Assembly (NCBI RefSeq): GCF_003367505.1
Contig: NZ_PXXX01000028.1
Location: forward strand, 1-48,570
Source: Lysinibacillus capsici
GTDB lineage: Bacteria > Bacillota > Bacilli > Bacillales_A > Planococcaceae
Direction of reading: 5' to 3'
DNA: 48,570 nt
The translations under genes were made by a program, and so were the position numbers. The notes under the pieces are model-generated. The model ran no database searches. It had not been told where the DNA came from and saw only the letters and a list, made by a program, of their open reading frames with translations. Positions 1 to 8,937 of the stretch are shown here, one piece after another (the first letter of the stretch is position 1; every line of letters starts with the position of its first letter).

Positions 1-123
1 GAAAGTAATTAACCATTCTTTTAAAAATACATATAATTAGGACTATATATTCAGTAAAAATTAGAAAGGTTTTAATATAATAGAATTTGTAGGAAAATAC
101 TAGATTATTAAGGAGGTTGTTGT

Positions 124-2484
124 ATGAATAAGAAATTAATAACTAATTTCTTGGCGACGTTACTAGTCCTTTTCGCGTTTATACCATTTGGAATTTCTGC
201 TGATGCTGCTTCCAATGATGTAACACGCGCAGATTATGTAAAAGAATTAGTAGAAAATTTAGATGTAGAGATGGGTGACGGCTCTTCGCTTGCCTTTAAC
301 GATGTCTCTAAGGATTTAGCACCTTATGTAGAAAAAGCTGTTCAATTAAAACTTATTAAAGGGAAAACAGCAACGACATTTGGCCCAGATGACAAATTAA
401 CACGTCAGCAAGCATTTGTTATCTCTGCTCGTGGACTTGTTAGTGAAAACGCTTCCCTCAAAGTTTTAGAGCAATTTAAGGATGCAGATCAAATTGCAAC
501 GGCATATAAACAAGATTTAGCGAATGCTGTTGCAGCAAACATTTTACAAGCATTTGAGGATAATACTATTCGTCCTCGTGACTATGTGACAAAGGAACAG
601 ATGGAGAGTATTGTGGAGCGCTTTGTAGCTGAATACAAAGCACCTTCAACTGGTGTATCAGTTGATCTTCAGATTTTAGGGACTACAGATATTCATACCA
701 ATTTAGCTAATTACAATTACTATTTAGATGCTCCATCATCAGAGCTTGGGTTAGCTAATACAGCAACACTAATTGAGCAAGCAAGAGCTAAAAATCCAAA
801 CACATTACTATTTGATAATGGTGATTTAATTCAAGGCACACCACTCGGCTCATATAAAGCATTAGAAAGTGTTTTAAAGCCAGGTGAAGTTCATCCAGCT
901 ATTGCTGCACTTAATGCATTGAAATACGATGGTGGAACTTTAGGAAATCATGAATTTAATTATGGTCTAGACTTTTTAGATGAAGTATTAAACGATGCAA
1001 AGTATCCAGTCGTAAATGCTAATACCTATGATGCAAAAACAAAAGAACGTATGTTTACACCTTATGTCATTCTTGATAAAGAAGTGGTAGACAGTTCAGG
1101 TAAAAAACATACACTTAAAGTTGGTGTAACAGGGATTGTTCCAACGAAAATTGTTGAATGGGATGCCATTCATTTAGCAGGTAAAGTTGAAATGCAAGAG
1201 CCAGTCGAAGCTGTGAAAGAGGTAGTACCAGAAATGCAAAAGGCTGGAGCAGACGTGATTGTCGTTCTGTCACATTCAGGTATCGGTGAAGATACTTATG
1301 TGAAGGGTGCTGAAAATGTTGGTTACCAATTAGCAGAAATTGATGGTATTGATGCTTTAATTACAGGACACTCTCATTTAACATTCCCTGGTGACTATAA
1401 GGATTTGAAAGATGTTGACCAAGAAAAGGGTACAATTCATGGTGTTCCTACTGTTATGGCAGGTAGCTATGGTAGTCATCTTGGTGTAATTGATTTAAAA
1501 CTAGAACAACAAGGATCTGAGTGGGTAGTGGTAGATGGTAAAGGTTCATTGCAATCGATCAAGCAAGAAGGTTTACAACCATCCACAACGGTTTTAGAGG
1601 CTATTAAAGAGGCACATGATGGCACATTAACGTATATCCGTCAGCCTGTTGGAGAAACAACTGCACCAATCCATAGTTATTTTTCAATGGTGCAAGATGA
1701 TCCATCCATTCAAATCGTAACACAAGCTCAAAAATGGTTTATCGAACAAGAGCTAAAGGGTACGGCTGATGAAAAGACACCAATTCTTTCAGCAGGAGCA
1801 CCTTTCAAAGCAGGATCACGTAATAATCCATTAGATTATACAAATATTCCTGTAGGACCGCTTGCTATTAAAAATATGGCCGACATTTATCATTATGACA
1901 ATACTGTTGCTACGATTAAAGTGACAGGCGCACAAGCAATCGAGTGGTTAGAGATGGCTGCTGGTATTTTCGCAACAATTGATCCGACTAAAACAGAAGA
2001 GCAAAATATTATCGATGCAGAAGCACGTTCTTATAACTTTGATGTGTTAGATGGCTTAACATATCAAATTGATGTCACATCGCCAGCAAAATATGACCGC
2101 CGCGGTAATCTTACTGATGAAAAGGCAAATCGTATTAAGAATGTACAATATAATGGTAAACCAATCGATTTAAAACAAGAATTCATCATCATTACAAACA
2201 ATTATCGTGTTGGTGGATCATATGGGGCGACATTTAAAAATGCAGAAGGCTCTAATATAACTAACTATGCTTATGAAAATCGACAAGCTGTTGTAGATTA
2301 TATTATGGCGAATAAAACAATTAACCCAGCTGCGGATAATAACTGGTCATTTGTACCGTTCCCAGCCAATACAAAGGTTATCTACCTATCTGCAAAAGAT
2401 GCACAAAAGTTCATACCAGCAGGTAGTGGTATTGAATATTTAGAAGATACAGAAGCTGGATTTGCTAAATATTTAATTAAATAA
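124..2484 (+). CDS. SLH-domain, surface-anchored 5'-nucleotidase / 2',3'-cyclic phosphodiesterase family protein
   Basis: A 786-residue exported metallophosphoesterase. Residues 1-28 form a Sec signal peptide (Lys-rich start, hydrophobic core, cleavage near ADAAS). Residues about 30-170 are S-layer-homology repeats (FNDV...GPDDKLTRQQA; FKDAD...RPRDYVTKEQM), which in Bacillales bind pyruvylated wall polymer. The calcineurin-like catalytic domain follows with its metal motifs TTDIHTNL (189-196), DNGD, GNHE (about 275), VLSHSG and TGHSH. The C-terminal half is a 5'-nucleotidase C domain with SAGAPFKAG. By family it hydrolyses extracellular nucleotides or cyclic nucleotides to nucleoside and phosphate at the cell surface. 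AAGGAGG at 111-117 sits ideally before ATG 124. It is monocistronic, ending in a shared terminator. The exact substrate cannot be told from sequence. Confidence 0.88.
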   Translation: MNKKLITNFLATLLVLFAFIPFGISADAASNDVTRADYVKELVENLDVEMGDGSSLAFNDVSKDLAPYVEKAVQLKLIKGKTATTFGPDDKLTRQQAFVISARGLVSENASLKVLEQFKDADQIATAYKQDLANAVAANILQAFEDNTIRPRDYVTKEQMESIVERFVAEYKAPSTGVSVDLQILGTTDIHTNLANYNYYLDAPSSELGLANTATLIEQARAKNPNTLLFDNGDLIQGTPLGSYKALESVLKPGEVHPAIAALNALKYDGGTLGNHEFNYGLDFLDEVLNDAKYPVVNANTYDAKTKERMFTPYVILDKEVVDSSGKKHTLKVGVTGIVPTKIVEWDAIHLAGKVEMQEPVEAVKEVVPEMQKAGADVIVVLSHSGIGEDTYVKGAENVGYQLAEIDGIDALITGHSHLTFPGDYKDLKDVDQEKGTIHGVPTVMAGSYGSHLGVIDLKLEQQGSEWVVVDGKGSLQSIKQEGLQPSTTVLEAIKEAHDGTLTYIRQPVGETTAPIHSYFSMVQDDPSIQIVTQAQKWFIEQELKGTADEKTPILSAGAPFKAGSRNNPLDYTNIPVGPLAIKNMADIYHYDNTVATIKVTGAQAIEWLEMAAGIFATIDPTKTEEQNIIDAEARSYNFDVLDGLTYQIDVTSPAKYDRRGNLTDEKANRIKNVQYNGKPIDLKQEFIIITNNYRVGGSYGATFKNAEGSNITNYAYENRQAVVDYIMANKTINPAADNNWSFVPFPANTKVIYLSAKDAQKFIPAGSGIEYLEDTEAGFAKYLIK

Positions 2485-2492
2485 AAGAATAG

Positions 2493-2530
2493 GAAAAGGA
2501 GAGTAACGATAATCGCTACTCTCCTTTTTT
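2493..2530. terminator. Bidirectional terminator between the nucleotidase and DUF2500 genes
   Basis: Stem AAAAGGAGAGTA / TACTCTCCTTTTTT around a short loop. An A-run on the left and a T-run on the right let it serve both convergent genes. The stop codon of the leftward DUF2500 gene lies inside it. Confidence 0.8.
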
Positions 2531-2881
2531 ATGTCTGTTGAATGAATGATACCGTGTACCTTGATAGGTTAAAATGCCAAGATCACCTTCTACAAGCTGA
2601 CCATAATCGTAGCCATTCATCTTTAGTTCATGCCGTTCTCCGTTTTGCTCTTCAAACGTAACGTAGTAGGACGTAGATGCCCCAGAATTGTTAGATCCCC
2701 CACGTATATTCGTACGCTTTGTCACAACCTTAGCGGGTACCGTTAATATTGGTGAACGGTTGTTTTTAGACCAAGTGATAATACCGTTTACAATCATAAA
2801 GGCTATGCTCCCAAAAACAATAAAGAAGATGATGGTAATAAAAGCAGAGCCAAATAAAAAATCATTATCAAACCAAAACAT
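2516..2881 (-). CDS. DUF2500-family small membrane protein
   Basis: A 121-residue protein with one N-terminal membrane segment (about residues 9-35) followed by a soluble beta-rich domain (VPAKVVTKRT, YYVTFEEQNGER, GDLGILTYQGTRYHSF). This arrangement matches the DUF2500 family, whose function is not established. GGGAGG lies 7 bases before the ATG. The start is 34 nt downstream of the YceI stop on the same strand, so the two probably share a transcript that ends in the terminator overlapping this gene's 3' end. Confidence 0.75.
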   Translation of the reverse strand: MFWFDNDFLFGSAFITIIFFIVFGSIAFMIVNGIITWSKNNRSPILTVPAKVVTKRTNIRGGSNNSGASTSYYVTFEEQNGERHELKMNGYDYGQLVEGDLGILTYQGTRYHSFNRHKKGE

Positions 2882-2915
2882 AAATTCCTCCCTTTCTTTA
2901 AGGTAGAAACAATAC

Positions 2916-3443
2916 TTAAAGAGGATTTAATTCAAGATCTACTATCACGTCTATTTCATCGCTAATCAATACACCACCTGTTTCTAAAAAGGTATTGTAG
3001 ACTAGATTAAAATCACGACGATCAATTTGGGCTTTAGCTTGGAAGCCAAAAACTTCTTGTGCCCATGGATTCACACCTTTTCCTGTATATACTGTTGTAA
3101 ATACGATAGGTCTTGTTATGTTTTTGATGGTTAAATCCCCATGAATAGCAAAATTTTTATCATCAAGTTTATCAATATATGTAGAGGTAAATACTATTTT
3201 TGGATAGACGTCTGCATCAAAAAAGTCAGGAGACACAAGGTGGACATCACGATCATGATTCTTGGTGGAGACACTAGCCACTGTAATCGTGATAGAAATG
3301 TTTGCATCCTGCATTTGTTCGATATTGGATGTAACTATTTCACCGCTGTACGATTCAAACGTACCATGAATACGAGAAATCATCATATGTCTTACGGAAA
3401 ACCCGATCGTTGAATGACTGAAATCAATAGCATATTTTTTCAT
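2916..3443 (-). CDS. YceI family protein (lipid/isoprenoid-binding fold)
   Basis: A 175-residue protein matching the YceI beta-barrel family throughout: FSHSTIGFSVRHMMISRIHG at the N-terminus, then PDFFDADVYPKIVF, GDLTIKNITRPI and DRRDFNLVYN. Periplasmic homologues in Gram-negatives carry polyisoprenoids. Here there is no signal peptide, so it is probably cytoplasmic, as in many Firmicutes. AGGAGG precedes the ATG by 7 nt. It is divergent from the HxlR-type regulator at 3803, which could control it (inference). The physiological role in Bacillales is not known. Confidence 0.85.
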   Translation of the reverse strand: MKKYAIDFSHSTIGFSVRHMMISRIHGTFESYSGEIVTSNIEQMQDANISITITVASVSTKNHDRDVHLVSPDFFDADVYPKIVFTSTYIDKLDDKNFAIHGDLTIKNITRPIVFTTVYTGKGVNPWAQEVFGFQAKAQIDRRDFNLVYNTFLETGGVLISDEIDVIVDLELNPL

Positions 3444-3802
3444 TTGAAAACCTCCTAAAACAGCATTCTACAACGAATGATAAAGTAAACAAATCGCATA
3501 TTCAATGAGTTTTTTATAAATGTGGAAGTATTTCCCTCTATAAAAGTGTAATCTGTGAACATGAAACAGAACATATTTAAAATCGAATAGGCATATTATT
3601 GGAAATATGTGCATTTTATTAAGATAGCGTTTAGTCTAAGACATTTTATGTTCCCTTGTTAGATATGTCCAACATTGAAATTGTGAGTTACTATTTGTAA
3701 TTAAATATATAAAAGTTAATAGATTATTTTACGTAAATAAGTTACTTCAAATTTACATTTAGTGCATTAATCGTTACAATAGTTACATAGAGGTGAAAAA
3801 TT
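3444..3802. other. Divergent intergenic region with candidate HxlR-regulator palindromes
   Basis: 359 bp without a gene, very A+T-rich, between yceI (leftward) and hxlR (rightward). It holds the palindromes TTAC-N5-GTAA (3688-3700) and TTTACGTAAA (3728-3737) plus the hxlR promoter. I see no RNA gene or repeat array. Confidence 0.5.
3752..3780 (+). promoter_or_regulatory. Candidate sigma-A promoter of the HxlR regulator gene
   Basis: TTTACA (3752-3757), 17-nt spacer, TACAAT (3775-3780). The ATG follows at 3803. The palindrome TTTACGTAAA lies about 15 bp upstream of the -35 box. Confidence 0.5.
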
Positions 3803-4108
3803 ATGAATGAGACAACTTTGTGTCCTCGTTTAGCTAAAGCAATGGATTTAATCGGAAAACGATGGACAGGGTTAATATTATATCAATTACTAGATGGACC
3901 ACAGCGCTTTAATGAAATCGAATCTGCACTACCTGTCAGTGGACGTTTATTATCAGAACGTTTAAAGGAGCTTGAAAAAGAGGGGCTTGTTGAACGTAAA
4001 GTATATTCAGAAGTACCGGTACGCGTTGAGTATTCATTAACAGATAAAGGTCAGGCACTTGAAGGTGCTATCCGCAATATTGAAACATGGGCAAGTAGTT
4101 GGCTCTAG
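3803..4108 (+). CDS. HxlR/YodB-type winged-helix transcriptional regulator
   Basis: A 101-residue MarR-like winged helix of the HxlR family (LIGKRWTGLILYQLLDGPQRF, RLLSERLKELEKEGLVER, YSLTDKG). The N-terminal Cys7 in LCPR sits where the redox-sensing Cys of B. subtilis YodB and CatR lies, so it may respond to quinones, aldehydes or disulfide stress (inference from family). GAGGTG lies just before the ATG. It is divergent from yceI, with two palindromes between them that could be its operators. The target genes cannot be decided from sequence alone. Confidence 0.82.
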   Translation: MNETTLCPRLAKAMDLIGKRWTGLILYQLLDGPQRFNEIESALPVSGRLLSERLKELEKEGLVERKVYSEVPVRVEYSLTDKGQALEGAIRNIETWASSWL

Positions 4109-4164
4109 GGTGAATGGATTATTTTACTAGATAATACAATGAAATAGTGTCCTAAAAACGACAC

Positions 4165-4193
4165 TTGGAATGACTGTCAATTTTCTTTATAAT
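4165..4193 (+). promoter_or_regulatory. Candidate sigma-A promoter upstream of murB
   Basis: TTGGAA (4165-4170), 17-nt spacer, perfect TATAAT (4188-4193). It would give a leader of about 125 nt before the murB ATG. That leader contains a small ACAGGTCTTACCTGT palindrome. No known riboswitch class recognised. Confidence 0.5.
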
Positions 4194-4327
4194 ATTCATC
4201 ATCTCTGCACAGGTCTTACCTGTCTTTTAATATGAGATAAAAATACCCTTCATTTTACTTGTCAAATTGGGGTTGTAAATCCATACTGGTGTAGAGTAAG
4301 AAGGACGTTAGAAAGGAATTAGCTCTC

Positions 4328-5242
4328 ATGACAAAAGAACAATGGGCGATGGATTTAGCAAAAAGTATTAATCCTGCCAATATTAAGTTAAATGAATCAT
4401 TACAGCAATACACAATGACAAAATTAGGTGGCAAAGCAGATGTTTTTGTTCTTCCTGAAACAGAAGAAGAGGCGGCATCCGTTATTCGCTATGCATATAT
4501 AAATAATATTCCTTTATTAATGTTAGGTAACGGATCTAATATGGTTGTTCGAGATGGCGGTCATAGAGGAATCGTTGTAACATTTTCACGCTTAGATGAG
4601 ATTCGTATTACTGGTGAGCATGTATATGCTCAAAGTGGTGCACTGATCAAAGATGTATCAAAGCTATCAGCGCAAGCATCCTTAACAGGTTTTGAATTTG
4701 CATGTGGTATTCCTGGATCAATTGGCGGAGCAATGGCTATGAACGCAGGTGCCTATGGCGGTGAGATTAAAGATATTATTGTTTCATCGAAGGTGTTAAC
4801 AAAAGAAGGGGACATTTTAATATTAGGTAAAGAAGACCTTGAGCTAGGATACCGACAAAGCATTATTGCCAAAAAGGGTTATTATGTGCTGTCCTCTGAA
4901 TTTCAATTAGCAGTTGGCGTACAGGAGGAAATTGATGCGAAGATTGCTGATTTAACCTTCCAACGTGAATCAAAACAGCCTTTAGAATATCCATCTGCTG
5001 GAAGTGTATTTAAACGCCCACCTGGTCATTTTGCTGGAAAACTTATTCAAGATAGTGGCCTACAAGGTAAAGGTGTTGGTGATGCTGAAGTCTCTACCAA
5101 GCATGCAGGATTTATTGTCAACAAAGGAAATGCTACTGCTTCAGACTATATTAAGACAATCCAAATGGTTCAACGTGTAGTGAAAGAAAAATTTGGCATT
5201 GAATTAGAGACGGAAGTCAAAATTGTTGGTGACGATCTATAA
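4328..5242 (+). CDS. murB: UDP-N-acetylenolpyruvoylglucosamine reductase MurB
   Basis: Catalyses the NADPH-dependent reduction of UDP-GlcNAc-enolpyruvate to UDP-MurNAc, the second committed cytoplasmic step of peptidoglycan synthesis, using FAD. The 304 residues carry the FAD-binding motifs LGNGSNMVVRDGG (about residues 62-74) and IPGSIGGAMAMNAGAYGG (about 130-147), and the C-terminal MurB domain with YPSAGSVFKRP, whose Ser is the expected proton donor, and STKHAGFIVN. The length is usual for the family. AAAGGA precedes the ATG with a longish spacer of about 10 nt. It stands alone, with its own promoter and a strong terminator directly after the stop. Confidence 0.96.
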   Translation: MTKEQWAMDLAKSINPANIKLNESLQQYTMTKLGGKADVFVLPETEEEAASVIRYAYINNIPLLMLGNGSNMVVRDGGHRGIVVTFSRLDEIRITGEHVYAQSGALIKDVSKLSAQASLTGFEFACGIPGSIGGAMAMNAGAYGGEIKDIIVSSKVLTKEGDILILGKEDLELGYRQSIIAKKGYYVLSSEFQLAVGVQEEIDAKIADLTFQRESKQPLEYPSAGSVFKRPPGHFAGKLIQDSGLQGKGVGDAEVSTKHAGFIVNKGNATASDYIKTIQMVQRVVKEKFGIELETEVKIVGDDL

Positions 5243-5248
5243 TAGGAT

Positions 5249-5279
5249 GCCCTTCGCATAAGCCGAAGGGCGTTTTTTT
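5249..5279 (+). terminator. Rho-independent terminator after murB
   Basis: GCCCTTCG / CGAAGGGC stem with a 7-nt loop, then G and seven T. The T-run ends immediately before the exoA ribosome binding site, so the two genes are packed closely but separated transcriptionally. Confidence 0.9.
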
Positions 5280-5294
5280 AGGAGTGTGGATAAA

Positions 5295-6050
5295 ATGAAA
5301 TTTATATCATGGAATGTTAATGGGATACGAGCATGTCTAGGTAAAGGCTTTTTAGAGTTCTTTCATCAAATAGATGCAGATTTCTTTTGTATCCAAGAAA
5401 CAAAATGTCAGGCTGGACAAGTTGAGCTCTCTATCGAAGGTTATGAGCAGTATTGGAATTACGCGCAGAAAAAAGGGTATTCTGGAACAGCAATTTTCAC
5501 GAAACACACGCCATTGTCTGTTAAGTATGGGGTGGGCGCCGAAGATTCTCAGGATGAAGGCAGAATTATAACATTAGAATATAAGAATTTCTATTTAGTA
5601 AATGTTTATACTCCAAATGCACAGCGTGATTTAGCGCGGTTACCATTACGTTTACAATGGGAGGATCGTTTAGCTAGCTATTTACAAGAACTAAATAGTC
5701 AGAAGCCAGTGGTTTATTGTGGTGATCTAAATGTTGCACACACGGAAATTGATTTAAAAAATGCAAAATCTAATATTGGAAATTCGGGCTTTACATATGA
5801 AGAGAGAGCAAAATTTTCAGCGTTATTGGAAAGCGGTTTTGTAGATTCTTTTAGATACAAGCATCCCGAGGAAACTGACCACTACACATGGTGGTCCTAT
5901 ATGAATAAAGTGCGTGAACGTAATATTGGTTGGCGTATCGATTATTTTGTTGTATCCAATCAATTGAAGGAACAAATTGAAAGCGCAACAATTCACCCAC
6001 ACATTATGGGCAGTGATCATTGTCCAATTGAATTGCAATTACAATGCTAG
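5295..6050 (+). CDS. exoA: Exodeoxyribonuclease III / AP endonuclease (ExoA)
   Basis: DNA-repair enzyme of the exonuclease III/APE1 family that incises abasic sites and trims 3' blocking groups. The 251 residues show the EEP-fold motifs: MKFISWNVNGIRA at the start, IQETKC with the metal Glu, NVYTPNAQRDLARLPLRLQW, CGDLNVAH, and GWRIDYFVVS followed by MGSDHCPIEL, which supplies the catalytic Asp-His pair. I prefer ATG 5295, since AGGAG at 5280-5284 is 10 nt away. An in-frame GTG at 5286 would overlap that site. A terminator follows the stop. Confidence 0.95.
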   Translation: MKFISWNVNGIRACLGKGFLEFFHQIDADFFCIQETKCQAGQVELSIEGYEQYWNYAQKKGYSGTAIFTKHTPLSVKYGVGAEDSQDEGRIITLEYKNFYLVNVYTPNAQRDLARLPLRLQWEDRLASYLQELNSQKPVVYCGDLNVAHTEIDLKNAKSNIGNSGFTYEERAKFSALLESGFVDSFRYKHPEETDHYTWWSYMNKVRERNIGWRIDYFVVSNQLKEQIESATIHPHIMGSDHCPIELQLQC

Positions 6051-6055
6051 TACTT

Positions 6056-6089
6056 AAATCGTATTTTCTAAATGGAAATACGATTTTTT
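6056..6089 (+). terminator. Rho-independent terminator after exoA
   Basis: AAATCGTATTT / AAATACGATTT stem with a 9-nt loop, followed by a T-run. Confidence 0.8.
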
Positions 6090-6507
6090 GTATTTGTAAC
6101 TTAATAAGGTGACTTTTAAAAATGTGAGATTTAGCAATGCCAGGGGGTACCTTCAAAGTGAGGAGTAGACGCTACAATCACATGGGAACCCGCCCTAAAG
6201 TAGGGAAGAACGCTCCAATCATGTGGGAATCCGCTTCCACCATATAAGTCCGCTCCACGAGAGAAGATAAAAGAAAATATACTCTATAGAATCATTATAC
6301 CTCTATGAACATACGAATTTTTAACATTACTCAGTAGCCTTCATAATTCCTATTGATTATACTATTCTAATAGCGGATAAATATAAAATTTTGTATTTAG
6401 AGACAATTTTATATACATAAAATAAGAAATTTCGCTAAAAAATTTTGCGTTACAAAGCGGGTTTGGGAAGGTAGTACGGGAATATAGTGCAAAAAGGGGG
6501 TTATGCA
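6090..6507. other. Intergenic gap between exoA and the acylase gene
   Basis: About 420 bp with no convincing gene. The left part holds a degenerate tandem repeat (6171-6262, listed separately) that is visibly richer in G+C than its surroundings. The right part (6270-6480) is very A+T-rich and presumably carries the promoter of the acylase gene, although no clear -35/-10 pair stands out. Confidence 0.5.
6171..6262. repeat. Degenerate intergenic tandem repeat, period about 40-41 bp
   Basis: Unit 1 begins GCTACAATCACATGGGAA at 6171. Unit 2 begins GCTCCAATCATGTGGGAA at 6212. Both continue into a (C/T)CCGC block. A third, mostly decayed unit starts GCTCCACGAG at 6252. Units 1 and 2 agree at roughly 20 of the first 25 positions. 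The repeat does not code for a peptide with a start or ribosome binding site. It resembles a dispersed intergenic element more than a gene (inference). Confidence 0.55.
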
Positions 6508-8877
6508 GTGGGGAAGAGAAAGTTTAATTGGAAAAAGTGGCTAATTGTCATAGCTGGGATAATAGCTGCTTTGGCTTTTGTGGCTTTTATTGGATTTACA
6601 TGGTTTATGAATAAATCTAAGCCGGTGATTGATGGTGAATTAGCTGTTACTATTCTGGATCAGGATGTGACAGTTACGAGAGATGAAAAAGGGGTTCCAC
6701 ATATTTTTGCCAAAACAGATGCGGATTTGTATCGTGCGCAAGGTTATGTCCAAGCACAGGATAGACTATTTCAAATGGACTTGGCACGAAGGCAGGCAAG
6801 TGGTCGACTATCTGAAATTATTGGAGAAGCAACGATTAATACTGACAAACATTTCCGTACATTTAGCTTACGAGATGCTGCAGAGAAATCATTAGCTGCC
6901 TATGATGACGAAAGCAAACAAGTACTTGAATGGTATGCCGAAGGAGTAAATGCTTTTATTGCACAGGCAAAGGAAAGCAATACACTAAGCTATGAATTCG
7001 CTTTGTTAGGCTATGAACCCGAGGAGTGGACAGTTGTTGATTCCTTAACCATTGGAAAATATATGGCCTATGATCTGGGTGGAAATTGGAATACGTTAGC
7101 TTTTCGTCATTGGGCACTACAGAATTTTGATGAAGAAAAGGCAAAAGAATTATTTATTAAATATCCAGAAAATGCTTCGGCGATTATCGAGGCCAATATC
7201 CAAAATCCTATAGCAGTAGCTGGGCAATTCAGTGCGGAAATGCTACCAAACGAATTTAACGGAAGTAATAACTGGGTAGTTTCAGGTGATAAAACGAAAT
7301 CAGGAATGCCTATTTTAGCAGATGACCCACATTTAGGGTTAAGCACCCCTTCTATTTGGTATCAAATGCATCTGCAATCACCACAGCAAAACGTTAGTGG
7401 CGTTATCTTTGCAGGGATTCCAGGTATTATTTTAGGCCATAATGATGAAATTGCTTGGGGGGTAACCAATGTGGGTCCAGATGTACAGGATTTATATATT
7501 GAAATACCAAATCCAGATAATCCAACACAATTTCGATACGATGGAAAGTGGGAACAAGCAGAGGTGCGCGACGAATCAATTAAGGTAAAAGATGGAGAAA
7601 CGGTAGATTTTGAAGTCGTTGTTACACGTCACGGCCCTATAATGACAGATTTAGCTTTTAAAGATACAGAGCCAACCGCACAATTTTCGATGCAGTGGAC
7701 AGCACTACAACCGACAGCTGAACTAAGAGCAGTGCTTGGTTTTAATAAGGCAAAAACTTGGAGTGATTTCGAAAAAGCATTAGAAGACTTTAAAGCGCCA
7801 GCACAAAATTTTGTATTTGCATCAAAAGACGGTACGATTGCCTATAAAGCTAATGGTCAAATACCTATTCGTAAGCAAGGTGAGGGCCAATTACCAGTCC
7901 CAGGTGATTCGAGTGACTATGGCTGGGAGGGCTTTATCCCATGGGATGAATTACCAACTCTAGTAAATCCAAAAGAAGGTTTTATTGCAACGGCAAATAA
8001 CCAAGTAATAGGAGAGGACTACCCTTATCACATAACTGATTTCTGGGCGCAACCTTATCGTTTCGAAAGAATTAAAGAAGTGTTAGAGGCAAATGATGCG
8101 ATTACAGTAGAAGATATGATGGCTTTGCAAATGGATCAGCACAACCTCTATGCAAGAGAATTTCTGCCTGATTTATTAACATCTTTAAAAGAAAAAGATC
8201 AGGATGGGAAGTATGCCGAGATTATTGCCATGCTAGAGAAGTGGGATATGGTAGACGCAAAGGAATCAGGTGCACCACTTGTGTTCCATACATTAATGAT
8301 TAAGCTACAGGAAGTTTTGTTTAAAGATCAAATGCCTGAAGATATGTATGGCATCATGTATGGGAAGTTTAATATTACAGACCAGCTCTTACGTACAGCC
8401 TATTCAGGAGAGAAAAGCATTTGGATTGAGGAGCAGGGTGGCATTGATGAAACCATATACAAGGCATTTGAGCTAACAATTGCACAATTAGAAGATCAAT
8501 TCGGAAAAAATTCCTCGAAATGGCAATGGGGTGATTACCATCAGCTTACTTTTGACCATACACTAGGAAGTGCATCGCCTATTCTTGCAGCCTATTTTAA
8601 TGCTAAAAAGGTTCCTATTGGTGGATCAAAAGTTACCGTACAAGCAGCAGATAATGATTTAGCTGGTAATGTAGATCACGGTGCATCTTGGCGTTTTGTG
8701 GTGGATGTAGGTGATTTAAGCTCAGCCTATCATATTGTTGGTCCTGGTCAAAGTGGTCATGTAAAATCTGATTGGTATCAAGATCAGGTGCTGGATTGGG
8801 CAAATGGTGATTACCATCAAACATTTATTAAACAGGAAGAGATAAAAGGGAAAACATTACAATTAATAGCGAAGTAA
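6508..8877 (+). CDS. Penicillin acylase family protein (membrane-anchored Ntn hydrolase)
   Basis: A large N-terminal-nucleophile hydrolase of the penicillin G acylase/acyl-homoserine-lactone acylase family. Such enzymes cleave amide-linked acyl groups after self-processing into two chains. GTG 6508 is preferred because AAAGGGGG at 6493-6500 precedes it by 7 nt; an upstream in-frame GTG at 6487 has no good site. The 789 residues comprise a basic N-terminus with one membrane segment (about 10-35), the alpha chain (RDEKGVPHIFA, AQGYVQAQDRLFQMDLARR), then the expected self-cleavage point FNG/SNNWVV with catalytic Ser253, and the beta chain (DDPHLGL, TRHGPIM, NDLAGNVDHGASWRFV). The substrate could be a beta-lactam, a quorum signal or another N-acyl compound and cannot be decided here. 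It is monocistronic with its own terminator. Confidence 0.87.
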   Translation: MGKRKFNWKKWLIVIAGIIAALAFVAFIGFTWFMNKSKPVIDGELAVTILDQDVTVTRDEKGVPHIFAKTDADLYRAQGYVQAQDRLFQMDLARRQASGRLSEIIGEATINTDKHFRTFSLRDAAEKSLAAYDDESKQVLEWYAEGVNAFIAQAKESNTLSYEFALLGYEPEEWTVVDSLTIGKYMAYDLGGNWNTLAFRHWALQNFDEEKAKELFIKYPENASAIIEANIQNPIAVAGQFSAEMLPNEFNGSNNWVVSGDKTKSGMPILADDPHLGLSTPSIWYQMHLQSPQQNVSGVIFAGIPGIILGHNDEIAWGVTNVGPDVQDLYIEIPNPDNPTQFRYDGKWEQAEVRDESIKVKDGETVDFEVVVTRHGPIMTDLAFKDTEPTAQFSMQWTALQPTAELRAVLGFNKAKTWSDFEKALEDFKAPAQNFVFASKDGTIAYKANGQIPIRKQGEGQLPVPGDSSDYGWEGFIPWDELPTLVNPKEGFIATANNQVIGEDYPYHITDFWAQPYRFERIKEVLEANDAITVEDMMALQMDQHNLYAREFLPDLLTSLKEKDQDGKYAEIIAMLEKWDMVDAKESGAPLVFHTLMIKLQEVLFKDQMPEDMYGIMYGKFNITDQLLRTAYSGEKSIWIEEQGGIDETIYKAFELTIAQLEDQFGKNSSKWQWGDYHQLTFDHTLGSASPILAAYFNAKKVPIGGSKVTVQAADNDLAGNVDHGASWRFVVDVGDLSSAYHIVGPGQSGHVKSDWYQDQVLDWANGDYHQTFIKQEEIKGKTLQLIAK

Positions 8878-8883
8878 TAAAAG

Positions 8884-8917
8884 AGTTAGCGTACAGAAAG
8901 TGCGCTAACTTTTTTAT
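8884..8917 (+). terminator. Rho-independent terminator after the acylase gene
   Basis: AGTTAGCG / CGCTAACT perfect stem with an 11-nt loop, then a T-run. Confidence 0.88.
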
Positions 8918-8937
8918 TTAAGGATATACATCCTAAC

